Assembly: GCF_016195855.1 (NCBI RefSeq)
Contig: NZ_JACPYU010000017.1
Span: 1-64,000 of the forward strand
Length of the DNA stretch: 64,000 bases
Reading direction: 5' to 3'
Origin: Aquabacterium sp.
Lineage (GTDB): Bacteria > Pseudomonadota > Gammaproteobacteria > Burkholderiales > Burkholderiaceae_C
Part shown: positions 34,551-46,409 of the stretch, piece after piece
How the letters are laid out: the number at the start of each line of letters is the position of its first letter
How positions within the stretch are numbered: the stretch's first letter is position 1
Program-made: the position numbers and the translations under genes
The notes under the pieces: model-generated
Seen by the model: the letters and a program-made list of their open reading frames with translations, nothing else
Database searches by the model: none
What the model was told of the DNA's origin: nothing

Positions 34551-36200
34551 CTAGATGGGCACGGCCTTCACGGCCATTCGGCTTTGCCCCGATGAGGTGG
34601 CGTCGCTCCGCGTGATCAGGTGCGCGGCCTTCTCCGCGATCATCACCGTGGGGGCATTGGTGTTGCCCGATGTGATCGTGGGCATGGCCGAGGCGTCCAC
34701 CACACGCAGGGCCTGGACGCCCCGCACGCGCAGGTGCAGGTCCAGCACGGCGCCCGGGTCGCCATCGGCCCCCATGCGGCAGGTGCTGACCGGGTGGAAG
34801 ATGGTGGTGCCGATGCGGCCGGCTGCGTCCACCAATTGTTCGGCCGTTTGCGCTTGCGGGCCGGGCATGAACTCCTGCGGTTGATAGCGCGCCAGCGCGG
34901 GCTGGGACACGATGCGGCGTGTCAGCTCGATGGCCTCGACCGCCACCTGGCGATCACGCTCGGTGCTCAGGTAGTTGGGCACGATGCGGGGCGCGCTGCC
35001 CGGGTGGGGATCGCGGATGTGGATGTGCCCGCGCGAGCTGGGTTGCAGGTCGCACACCGAGGCCGTGAAGGCGGGGAAGCGGTGCAGCGGTTCGCCGAAC
35101 TTGTCGAGCGAGAGTGGCTGCACGTGGTACTCCACATTCGTGCGCTGCGGGCTGCTGGCGGTTCGGGCAAAGCAACCCAACTGGCTCGGTGACATCGACA
35201 AGGGCCCGCTGCGCGTGAGCGCGTATTGCAGCCCCATGCGCGCCTTGCCCCATGGCGAGTGCACCTGCTCGTTGAGCGTGGGCACGCCTTGCACCTTGAA
35301 GGCCATGCGCAACTGCAGGTGGTCTTGCAGGTTCTCGCCCACGCCGCGCGCATCGAGCTTGCAGGCCACGCCAGCCTGGTGCAGCACCTCGGCGCGGCCA
35401 ATGCCCGAGCGCTCCAGGATGCCCGGCGTGTTGACAGCGCCTGCGCAAACGATGACCTCACGTGCGGCGGCGATGTGTTGCTGCTGGCCGTCGATGAAGG
35501 CGTTCACGCCGCGGCAGTGCAGCGCTTCATCGATGTCGAGCGTGTCCACCATGGCGCGCGTGACGATGCGCAGATTGCGGCGGTGTCGCACAGGCTCGAT
35601 GAAGGCCTTGGTGGCATTCCAGCGCACGCCGCGTTTCTGGTTGACCTCGAAGTAGCTGCAACCGAAGTTGTCTCCCGTGTTGAAGTCGTCGATGCTGGGG
35701 ATGCCGGCTTGTGAGGCGGCCGCCTGGAAAGCGTCCAGAACAGCCCACGACAGGCGCTGGCGCTCCACACGCAATTCATGCCCGGCACCATGCAGGGCCG
35801 ATGCGCCGCCGTGGTGGTCTTCCGAGTGGATGAACCAGGGCAGCACCGAGGCCCAGTCCCAGCCCTCGCAGCCCATGGCGGCCCAGTGGTCGTAATCGGC
35901 CTGCTGGCCGCGCATGTAGATCATGCCGTTGATGGACGAGCACCCGCCCATCACCTTGCCACGCGGGTAGAGCAGGGCGCGGCCATGCAGGCCAGCCTCG
36001 GCTTCGGTGCGGTAGCGCCAGTCCGTGCGCGGGTTGTCGATGCAGTAGAGGTAACCCACCGGGATGTGGATCCAGATGTAGTCATCCGCCGTGCCGGCTT
36101 CGAGCAGCAGCACGGAGGTGCCGGGGTCGGCAGACAGGCGATTGGCCATGACGCAGCCCGCCGTGCCACCCCCGATGACGATGTAGTCGTATGTCTGCAT
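34551..36200 (-). CDS. GMC family oxidoreductase (choline/alcohol dehydrogenase type)
   Basis: FAD flavoenzyme that oxidises an alcohol group; the family includes choline dehydrogenase and alkane-derived alcohol dehydrogenases. The 549-residue product begins MQTYDYIVIGGGTAGCVMANRL with the FAD GxGxxG motif, then PRGKVMGGCSSINGMIYMRG (GMC signature 1) and GAVNTPGILERSGIG (GMC signature 2). The C-terminal HPVSTCRMG and SGNTNAPTVMIAEKAA hold the catalytic His region. I chose the ATG at 36200; upstream extension would run through a terminator. The ribosome site is weak. Substrate is not determined. Confidence 0.92.
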   Translation of the reverse strand: MQTYDYIVIGGGTAGCVMANRLSADPGTSVLLLEAGTADDYIWIHIPVGYLYCIDNPRTDWRYRTEAEAGLHGRALLYPRGKVMGGCSSINGMIYMRGQQADYDHWAAMGCEGWDWASVLPWFIHSEDHHGGASALHGAGHELRVERQRLSWAVLDAFQAAASQAGIPSIDDFNTGDNFGCSYFEVNQKRGVRWNATKAFIEPVRHRRNLRIVTRAMVDTLDIDEALHCRGVNAFIDGQQQHIAAAREVIVCAGAVNTPGILERSGIGRAEVLHQAGVACKLDARGVGENLQDHLQLRMAFKVQGVPTLNEQVHSPWGKARMGLQYALTRSGPLSMSPSQLGCFARTASSPQRTNVEYHVQPLSLDKFGEPLHRFPAFTASVCDLQPSSRGHIHIRDPHPGSAPRIVPNYLSTERDRQVAVEAIELTRRIVSQPALARYQPQEFMPGPQAQTAEQLVDAAGRIGTTIFHPVSTCRMGADGDPGAVLDLHLRVRGVQALRVVDASAMPTITSGNTNAPTVMIAEKAAHLITRSDATSSGQSRMAVKAVPI

Positions 36201-36233
36201 GTTGGGGTGCCATGTTGAGGCCTGCAGACCGAT

Positions 36234-36262
36234 TTGGGTCTTGGTGTTGTCCACCATAAAAC
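36234..36262 (+). promoter_or_regulatory. candidate promoter of the intergenic RNA
   Basis: TTGGGT at 36234-36239 and TAAAAC at 36257-36262 with a 17-nt spacer, a weak sigma70-like pair on the + strand. Transcription would start near 36268 and pass through the hairpin-rich region. Alternatives on the minus strand were not convincing. Confidence 0.3.
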
Positions 36263-36270
36263 GGCGGCAC

Positions 36271-36309
36271 CAAAGAAAACAGCCCATCGGCCTAGGAGCG
36301 ACGGGCTGT
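36271..36309 (-). terminator. terminator-like hairpin upstream of the GMC gene
   Basis: On the minus strand the stem ACAGCCC/GGGCTGT, extended by GTCG/CGAT with one mismatch, is followed by TTTTCTTT. It lies about 70 nt before the GMC start codon in the same orientation, so it would end a leader or a separate RNA rather than a gene. Confidence 0.65.
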
Positions 36310-36528
36310 ACGGCGGCCATCCAACCGGAAGGCCTGATCTGGTGGGGCGGTCCCCAGATCTACCCCTGCGAAGGGGAGCCACCAGATCGGTGGCGTGGTG
36401 CGGCAAGACCACCTTGCCTGCCTGATCAAGTCAGGCTGAGCACCCATTGTTGGCGCCGTTACCCGGCTACCCCGTCTGGCGTTGATTACCTCAGCGCGTC
36501 GACAAATTCAGTATCTCGCTTTCTGCTT

Positions 36529-36546
36529 CGCCTGTGGCGGTTTTTT
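36529..36546 (+). terminator. terminator-like hairpin upstream of the NAD(P)HX repair gene
   Basis: Short stem CGCC-TGT-GGCG followed by G and six T (36541-36546). The stem is only 4-5 bp, so strength is uncertain. It lies about 100 nt before the ATG at 36646, in the same orientation. Confidence 0.5.
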
Positions 36547-36645
36547 GCACGCAGATCAAGACGCGGATGGTGACTGTGTGTGAAAGTTGGCGGCACACTG
36601 TGCGCAGATGCTTTTTTCTGGCGCGCCCTGGCGGGCGTCTTCAAC

Positions 36646-38181
36646 ATGGTTTGTGAACTCTTGACGGTTGGGCAGATGGCGCAAGCCGATGCGGCCACCA
36701 TCGCAGCGGGCACGCCGGGCCTGACCTTGATGCAGGCCGCGGGCGAGGCCGTGGTGCGTGTGATCACGCAGCGCTGGGCGCCGCGCGACACGGTGGTCTT
36801 GTGCGGGCCGGGCAACAACGGTGGTGATGGCTTTGTGGTGGCCACACGGCTACGGGCATGGGGCTGGCCGGTGCGCCTGGCCTGCCTGGCGCCAGTTGCA
36901 GCGCTCAAGGGTGATGCGGCCCTGGCCGCACAGGCCTGGACGCAAGCCGGGGGCGACACCCTGCTGTTGAACGAGGCGGCGCAGGCCTGCCTGGATGGCG
37001 CCCAACTGGTGGTGGACGCCCTGTTCGGCGCCGGCCTGACACGGCCGCTGGACGGCGTGGCCGCAGAGGTGCTGCTCAAGGCCCACACACGCGGGCTGCC
37101 CATCGTGGCGGTGGACGTGCCCAGTGGGGTCTGGGGCGATACCGGTGAAGCCACTGGTGCGGTGCAGGCGCAGGTCACGGTGACGTTTTTCAGGCTCAAG
37201 CCAGGGCACGCCTTGATGCCGGGGCGGGCCCTGTGCGGCGAGGTGGTGGTGGCCGACATCGGCATTCCGCCCGAGGTTCTGGCCCCTTTGAAGGTGCAGG
37301 CCTGGGACAACCAGCCTGCTGTCTGGCGAGACGTGTGGCCCACGGTGGACGCCGCAGGCCACAAATACCACCGAGGCCATGCCTTGATCTGGGGCGGGGC
37401 TGCCATGACCGGGGCTGCTCGCTTGGCCGCCCGCGCTTGCGCCCGGATTGGCGCCGGGCTGACCACGGTGTGCACACCGCACCGGGCCTGGGCCGTGTAC
37501 GCCAGCGCGCTGGAGTGCGTGATGGTGCACCCGTTGGAAGGCGAAGCTGCCGCCAGTTGGCAGGTCGGCCTGGAAGGCTTGCTGGACGACGACCGCCTGT
37601 CGGCCATGCTGATCGGGCCGGGCGCCATGGGCGGCTCGAACGCGTCGGGCATTCGGGGCCTGGTGCTGACGATGCTGGCCAGCGGCCGCCCGGTCGTGCT
37701 GGATGCGGATGCGATTTCGGCCTTCCATGAAGACCCATCCTTGCTGTTTGCCGCCATCAAGGGGCACAGCCGGCCGGTGGTGCTGACGCCCCATGGCGGC
37801 GAGTTCGCGCGCCTGTTCAAGACACCGGAGGTGGCGGGCGCGGGCAGCAAGCTGGCCTGCACACGTGCGGCAGCCAAGCTCAGTGGGGCGGTGGTGCTGT
37901 TCAAGGGGGCCGATACCGTGGTGGCCTCACCCGATGGGCGCGCCGCCATCAACCGCCACGCACCGGCCAACCTGGCCACGGCGGGTGCGGGCGATGTGCT
38001 GGCAGGCATGATCGTGGGCTTGCTGGCGCAAGGCATGCCAGCCTGGCAGGCCGCGTGTGCCGCAGCGTGGCTGCATGGTGACGCGGCGCAGGACTTTGGC
38101 CCAGGCCTGATCGCCGATGACCTGCCGGGCTTGATCCCGGCGGCGCTCAGGCGCCTGGCGGCGTTGCCGGTGCCACGGTAA
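36646..38181 (+). CDS. nnr: bifunctional NAD(P)HX epimerase / ADP-dependent NAD(P)HX dehydratase
   Basis: Repairs hydrated NADH and NADPH. The 511-residue product has an N-terminal YjeF_N epimerase domain (about 1-215) with GPGNNGGDGFVVA and DALFGAGLTRPL. The C-terminal carbohydrate-kinase-like dehydratase domain (about 235-505) has LTPHGGEFARLF, LFKGADTVVASP and NLATAGAGDVLAGMI. I chose the ATG at 36646; a GTG at 36580 would add 22 residues with no family resemblance. It follows the candidate structured RNA and a + strand terminator-like hairpin. Confidence 0.93.
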   Translation: MVCELLTVGQMAQADAATIAAGTPGLTLMQAAGEAVVRVITQRWAPRDTVVLCGPGNNGGDGFVVATRLRAWGWPVRLACLAPVAALKGDAALAAQAWTQAGGDTLLLNEAAQACLDGAQLVVDALFGAGLTRPLDGVAAEVLLKAHTRGLPIVAVDVPSGVWGDTGEATGAVQAQVTVTFFRLKPGHALMPGRALCGEVVVADIGIPPEVLAPLKVQAWDNQPAVWRDVWPTVDAAGHKYHRGHALIWGGAAMTGAARLAARACARIGAGLTTVCTPHRAWAVYASALECVMVHPLEGEAAASWQVGLEGLLDDDRLSAMLIGPGAMGGSNASGIRGLVLTMLASGRPVVLDADAISAFHEDPSLLFAAIKGHSRPVVLTPHGGEFARLFKTPEVAGAGSKLACTRAAAKLSGAVVLFKGADTVVASPDGRAAINRHAPANLATAGAGDVLAGMIVGLLAQGMPAWQAACAAAWLHGDAAQDFGPGLIADDLPGLIPAALRRLAALPVPR

Positions 38182-38193
38182 GGCGCACCCGGA

Positions 38194-39945
38194 TCAGTTC
38201 ATGCACGTGCGGTTCTTGCCCGTGCGCTTGGCCTCATACAGCGCCACGTCCGAGCGGTCCAGCGTGGCCTCGATGGCTTCACCCGGGCGGTAAAGCGTGA
38301 CGCCCGCCGAGAAGGTGATGAACACTTTCTTGTCTTCGTGCTCGAAGAACTCGGCGCTCATGGTGCGCTGCAGGCGGGTCAGCACCTGCTGGGCCTCTTC
38401 CAGGCCAGTGGCCGGCAGCAGGACCACGAACTCTTCGCCGCCGTAGCGGGCCACCACGTCAACCGGGCGCAGCAACTCGCCCACACGGCGGGCCAGGAAT
38501 CTCAGCGCTTCGTCACCCGTCTGGTGGCCCAGTGTGTCGTTGAGCTTCTTGAAGTTGTCGACGTCCAGCAGGCCGATGGCCAACGTGGTCCCGTCGCGCT
38601 GCATCTTGGCCTGTTCGGTTTCGAACGCGCGCATCATGCCGCGCCGGTTGGCGATCTGGGTCAGCGGGTCGGTCGAGACCTCGTCAGACAGCTTGCGGAT
38701 CTCGTCTTCCAGCTGGCGAACGCGTTCGGTCAGCTCACTGGCGCGGGCATGTTCGTCGTTCAAACGGGTCTGCGTCTGTGACACCACGGCCTGTACGGTG
38801 CGGCTTTCTTCCACCATCTCGCGCACCACGCCAGCCAGGCTCTCCAGGCTGTCGGCCTCGCCAATGGTGTCGGCATAACGGCCCAAATTGGTGTGGAAGC
38901 GGTCGGTGGTGCTGCCCAGTTCGGCGATCTCGTGCAGCATCTGGTGGATGAGCTGCTTGAGGGCCTGGCGGGCCGCCTCGCGCTCCTGCTTGAGCGCGAG
39001 CTGCTTCTGGCGCGTCTCGGCCAGCAGTTGCTGGATGTGGCGTACGCCCCGGCTGTTGAGGCCGTCGGCCAGCTGGTGGCGCATGGCCAGGCACTGGCCC
39101 TGCACCCAGGAGTCGTCTTCGGACAAGTCAGCCAGGCTGTCGGTCAGCGAGGTGCACAACCCCATCAACTGGTCGATCAGGTGGTGGCGGTGCTCGATGA
39201 TGCGCCGCGCCTGCTCGCAAGCCAGGCTGATCTCGGACTTGATGTGCGCATGCTGCTCATCCGGCACGGTGGTGTCGCGGCTTTGATCCAGCACGGACTC
39301 GATGGTGCGGATGGCTTCTTCCGATTGCGCCTGTTGCGGGGGCAGGGCAGCGCCCACGGTGTTGGCGAGTTGGTCGATGGCGTGGCGCGCCAACTCGGGC
39401 CAGGCCGAGGTGATGGCAGGTGAGGACGACGCCGCCATTGGCGCTGCGGATGCCACCGCGCGGCCCTGTGCGGGCGCCGCAGGCGCGTTGTCGTCTGTGG
39501 ATGCGGGGGGCGTGTCGGCTGCGGCCTCGTCGCCTTCCAGCAGGCTGTTGTCCAGCGTGTCGCTGTCCCAGCTGCCCACGAGCTGGGTCAGACGTTGGTG
39601 CAGGCGGGTGGCCGAGCTCTTGCTGCCATCCAGCACGCGCTTGAGGCTGTCCTTCTTGCGGGCCGTGGTCCATTGCCGGCCGCCCCGTTCCGCACCGCGC
39701 AGCATGCGGGTGATCAGGCTGGACCAGCGTTCGCCGTCGTCGTTGTCCTGCTGGGCCTCATGGGGCGCTGCCGCTTTGTCGACGGGCTTGTCAGGCTGCG
39801 AGGGCACCCCTGACTCAGCCTCGTAGGCCTTGCGGTAGTTATCGGGAGTGGGCTCCAGCCGTTGCTCGGCCAGGCGCTTGAGTGCGGCCTTGGCCAGTTG
39901 GGCCGGGGTGAGCGGGCTGCTTGGCGTGGTGGGCGGTGTGGGCAT
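38194..39945 (-). CDS. diguanylate cyclase (GGEEF)
   Basis: Cytoplasmic enzyme predicted to make c-di-GMP from two GTP. The 583-residue product has no membrane segment. Residues about 1-170 are low-complexity Ala/Thr/Pro with short helical stretches, and residues about 190-420 are helical with a likely coiled coil (ELTERVRQLEDEIRKLSDEV). The C-terminal GGDEF domain (about 420-580) has an active-type RYGGEEF near residue 500 and an intact RxxD inhibitory site (RPVD) five residues before it. It ends 13 nt after nnr (convergent) and lies 3 nt behind the GGDEF-EAL gene, so it is probably in that operon. Confidence 0.92.
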   Translation of the reverse strand: MPTPPTTPSSPLTPAQLAKAALKRLAEQRLEPTPDNYRKAYEAESGVPSQPDKPVDKAAAPHEAQQDNDDGERWSSLITRMLRGAERGGRQWTTARKKDSLKRVLDGSKSSATRLHQRLTQLVGSWDSDTLDNSLLEGDEAAADTPPASTDDNAPAAPAQGRAVASAAPMAASSSPAITSAWPELARHAIDQLANTVGAALPPQQAQSEEAIRTIESVLDQSRDTTVPDEQHAHIKSEISLACEQARRIIEHRHHLIDQLMGLCTSLTDSLADLSEDDSWVQGQCLAMRHQLADGLNSRGVRHIQQLLAETRQKQLALKQEREAARQALKQLIHQMLHEIAELGSTTDRFHTNLGRYADTIGEADSLESLAGVVREMVEESRTVQAVVSQTQTRLNDEHARASELTERVRQLEDEIRKLSDEVSTDPLTQIANRRGMMRAFETEQAKMQRDGTTLAIGLLDVDNFKKLNDTLGHQTGDEALRFLARRVGELLRPVDVVARYGGEEFVVLLPATGLEEAQQVLTRLQRTMSAEFFEHEDKKVFITFSAGVTLYRPGEAIEATLDRSDVALYEAKRTGKNRTCMN

Positions 39946-39948
39946 GGT

Positions 39949-42183
39949 TCAACGAGAGCCGCTGATCCGTGTGGCGGTGGGGTCGATGCCCGCAACCGCG
40001 CCGGCGATGCGCGGCAAGGTCTGGCCAGACTGCGTGTCCAGCAGCCATTGCTCGACCTGATTGGCCGGCATGGGGCGTGCAAACAGGAAGCCCTGGCAGA
40101 TGTGGCAGCCCAGGTTGTAGAGCACTTCCATCTGGGTCACGTTCTCGACCCCCTCGGCGATGACGCGCAGCCCCAGGGCCCTGGCCAGCGCGATGATGGC
40201 CGAGACCACGGCGCCGCTCTGGGGCGTGTCACCCAGATCGCGTACGAAGGAGCGGTCGATCTTGAGCTCGCTGATGGGCAGGGTGGTCAGGTAGGCCAGG
40301 GACGAGTAACCCGTGCCGAAGTCGTCGATCGAGATCTCGGTGCCCAGCTGGTTGAGGCGGTGCAGCGAGGGCACCACGCCTTGCAGGTCTTTCATCAGGC
40401 CGGTTTCTGTGATCTCCAGCTCGATGGCACGGGGCTCCACGCCCAGTCGCGACAAGATGCTTTCGATCTTCTCGACCAGGTCACCTTGCTCGAACAGACG
40501 GCTGGGCAGGTTGACGGCAATCGAGGCATCAAAGCCGAATTTGCGCTCCCATTCCTTGGCCTGCTTGGCCGCTTCTTCGATGGCCCACAGACTCATCTCG
40601 TTGATCAGGCCGGTGGCCTCGGCCAGCGGGATGAAGTCACCGGGTGGCACGAGCTGCGTGCCGCGCTGCCAGCGCATCAGCGCCTCGGCTCCCACCATGC
40701 GGCTGGTGCGCACATCGATCTTGGGCTGGTAGTACAGCACCAGTTCCTTGCGCTCCAGGGCCTTGTGCAGGGCGGTGTCCAGATCCAGGCGCACGCGGCC
40801 CTTGCTGGCCAGTTGTGGGTCATACAGCTGGGCGGTGTTGCGGCCCTGGGTCTTGGCCATGTCCATGGCCACGTCGGCATTGCGCAGCAGGTCGGCCACG
40901 CTCAGGCCATGGGCGGGGAACACGGCCACACCCACGCTGGCCGTGATGAAGCATTCCTGGCCGGCGGCCATCATGGGTTCACGCAGCGCATCCAGGATGA
41001 GGCGTGCGGTGTCCATGGCTTCCTGCTCGCTGATGATCTCAGGCAGCAGCACCACGAATTCATCGGCACCCAGGCGGCCCACGGCTTCGAGCGTGCGGTG
41101 CACGCGCTGGCCACCGCTGATGTCCAGGTTGCCTTCCATGACCTGCTCGGAGTGGCGCACGCAGGTGCGCAGTCGGCGGGAGACCTCGATCAGCAGCTCG
41201 TCCCCGGCATGGTGGCCCAGGTTCTCGTTGATGATCTTGAAGCGGTCCAGTCCGACTTGCAGCAGGGCCACGCAATGGTTCAGGCGCTTGGCGTGTTCGA
41301 TGGCGCGCTCGCTGCGCCAGAACACCTGGCGGCGATTGGGCAGGCCGGTGAGCGTGTCGAAGTTGGCCAGGTGCTTGATCTTGTCTTCGGCCACGCGGCG
41401 GTCCGTGACGTCCTGCACGATGCCGGTGTAGCCAATCAGGTTGGCCTGCTCATTGAATTCGGGTTCGGCCTCGACGTGCAGGATGCGCTGGCGCCCATCG
41501 GCCAGGCCGACTTGAACATCGTTGCACAGCACCGTGCCGTGGTCGATCACTTCATGCAGCACGCGCTGGAAGGCCTGACGCTCTTCGGCCGGCATCATGC
41601 GCACGATCTGGCGCAGGCCGAGCTTGTCATTGGGCCCCATGCCGAAGACACGCAGGCCTTCGAGCGAGAACGCGATGTCCCCCACGCCCTTGCGCCAGTC
41701 AAAGCTGCCCATGCGGGCAAGGTCTTGCGCGCGGGCCAGCTTGGCCTTGCTGCGCTCCAGCTCGTAGCGGGTACGCGAGGCGCGCAGCAGGTAGCGCAGG
41801 CGCCCGGCCAGCAGGCTCCATTGCGTGCATTTCACGAAGAAGTCGGTGGCGCCGACTTCATAGGCGCGCGTGATCGAGGCTTCGTCGTCCAGGCCCGTCA
41901 GCATCAGCACGGGCAGGGCTTCAAAACCGGGCAAATGTCTCAATTCCTGGCAGGTGGCAAAGCCATCCAGGCCGGGCATGACCGCATCCAGCACCACCAC
42001 ATCGGGCAGCAGGTCGGCCATCAGGTGGAGGGCTTGCTCGCCGGAGCTGGCTTCGGTGATGGCAAAGCCGCGCTCCCTCAGGGCGATCGAGGTCAGCAGC
42101 AGGTTGACTTCATCGTCGTCAACCAGCAGGACCTTGGGTTGTTCTTCGAGGTTTTGATCGGCCATGAGGGAGAGGGGACTCAT
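39949..42183 (-). CDS. response regulator with PAS, GGDEF and EAL domains
   Basis: 744-residue output protein for c-di-GMP signalling. The N-terminal receiver (about 17-130) has phospho-acceptor Asp66 (VVVLDAVMPGLDG) and a late Lys in FVKCT. A PAS domain follows (about 150-265), then a GGDEF domain whose signature is degenerate (GADEF, near residue 372), and an EAL domain (about 470-715). The EAL motifs look complete: EALMRW with Glu500, EITETGL, DDFGTGYSSL, KIDRSFV and AEGVE. So it is probably a phosphodiesterase with a regulatory GGDEF. The ATG at 42183 follows the hybrid kinase stop by 3 nt with GGAG upstream. Confidence 0.93.
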   Translation of the reverse strand: MSPLSLMADQNLEEQPKVLLVDDDEVNLLLTSIALRERGFAITEASSGEQALHLMADLLPDVVVLDAVMPGLDGFATCQELRHLPGFEALPVLMLTGLDDEASITRAYEVGATDFFVKCTQWSLLAGRLRYLLRASRTRYELERSKAKLARAQDLARMGSFDWRKGVGDIAFSLEGLRVFGMGPNDKLGLRQIVRMMPAEERQAFQRVLHEVIDHGTVLCNDVQVGLADGRQRILHVEAEPEFNEQANLIGYTGIVQDVTDRRVAEDKIKHLANFDTLTGLPNRRQVFWRSERAIEHAKRLNHCVALLQVGLDRFKIINENLGHHAGDELLIEVSRRLRTCVRHSEQVMEGNLDISGGQRVHRTLEAVGRLGADEFVVLLPEIISEQEAMDTARLILDALREPMMAAGQECFITASVGVAVFPAHGLSVADLLRNADVAMDMAKTQGRNTAQLYDPQLASKGRVRLDLDTALHKALERKELVLYYQPKIDVRTSRMVGAEALMRWQRGTQLVPPGDFIPLAEATGLINEMSLWAIEEAAKQAKEWERKFGFDASIAVNLPSRLFEQGDLVEKIESILSRLGVEPRAIELEITETGLMKDLQGVVPSLHRLNQLGTEISIDDFGTGYSSLAYLTTLPISELKIDRSFVRDLGDTPQSGAVVSAIIALARALGLRVIAEGVENVTQMEVLYNLGCHICQGFLFARPMPANQVEQWLLDTQSGQTLPRIAGAVAGIDPTATRISGSR

Positions 42184-42186
42184 GGC

Positions 42187-46263
<4,077 letters not shown>

Positions 46264-46295
46264 CGCCAACTTGGTTCCTTGGGAAAGTCACCCAC

Positions 46296-46325
46296 TTGCC
46301 GCGGGAAAATAGCCGGGCATACTGT
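46296..46325 (+). promoter_or_regulatory. candidate promoter of the divergent histidine kinase
   Basis: TTGCCG at 46296-46301 and TACTGT at 46320-46325 with an 18-nt spacer (CATACT at 46318-46323 gives 16). It lies in the 146-nt gap between two divergent kinase genes. The match is moderate. Confidence 0.35.
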
Positions 46326-46340
46326 GACCTTCGTCAGATA

Positions 46341-46368
46341 TTTCACGAACTTTACAGGCTCCGTGAAA
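46341..46368. promoter_or_regulatory. perfect inverted repeat in the divergent kinase promoter region
   Basis: TTTCACG and CGTGAAA are perfect 7-nt inverted arms separated by 14 nt (TTTCACG-N14-CGTGAAA). It sits between the candidate promoter and the start of the 46410 kinase gene, and upstream of the 46263 gene. It could be an operator for a dimeric regulator or a hairpin in the leader. Confidence 0.45.
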
Positions 46369-46409
46369 ACTTCAACCAGCAGAAGAAACCCCTTGCAGCC
46401 CTCCTTACA

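Larger units (their letters stand above)
36268..36546 (+). ncRNA. candidate structured RNA of unknown class
   Basis: The only gene-free stretch above 300 bases (36201-36645). It holds a dense series of inverted repeats. There is a 12-bp stem (36334-36345 with 36379-36390) capped by CCCCT-GCGA-AGGGG with a GNRA-type tetraloop. Further stems are GGCAAG/CTTGCC (36402-36418), GCCTGA/TCAGGC (36420-36436) and GCCG/CGGC (36455-36467). A stem-loop with a T6 run ends it on + (36529-36546), and a second terminator-like hairpin at the left end faces minus. I found no match to RNase P, tmRNA, 6S, SRP RNA or a riboswitch that I know. Strand is uncertain. Confidence 0.45.

Noticed and set aside
36201-36320. 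Longer N-terminus for the GMC oxidoreductase
   Set aside because: The upstream in-frame residues are unlike the family and would run through the terminator-like hairpin; the FAD motif normally begins within a few residues of the start.
36470-36490. Integron attC-like site (GTTGATT near 36481)
   Set aside because: The core-site consensus GTTRRRY is not met and no integrase or cassette genes are present.
36268-36546. 6S RNA, RNase P RNA, tmRNA or SRP RNA identity for the intergenic structure
   Set aside because: None of the conserved sequences I know for these RNAs is present, and the flanking genes are not the usual 6S neighbours. The region is left as an unclassified candidate.
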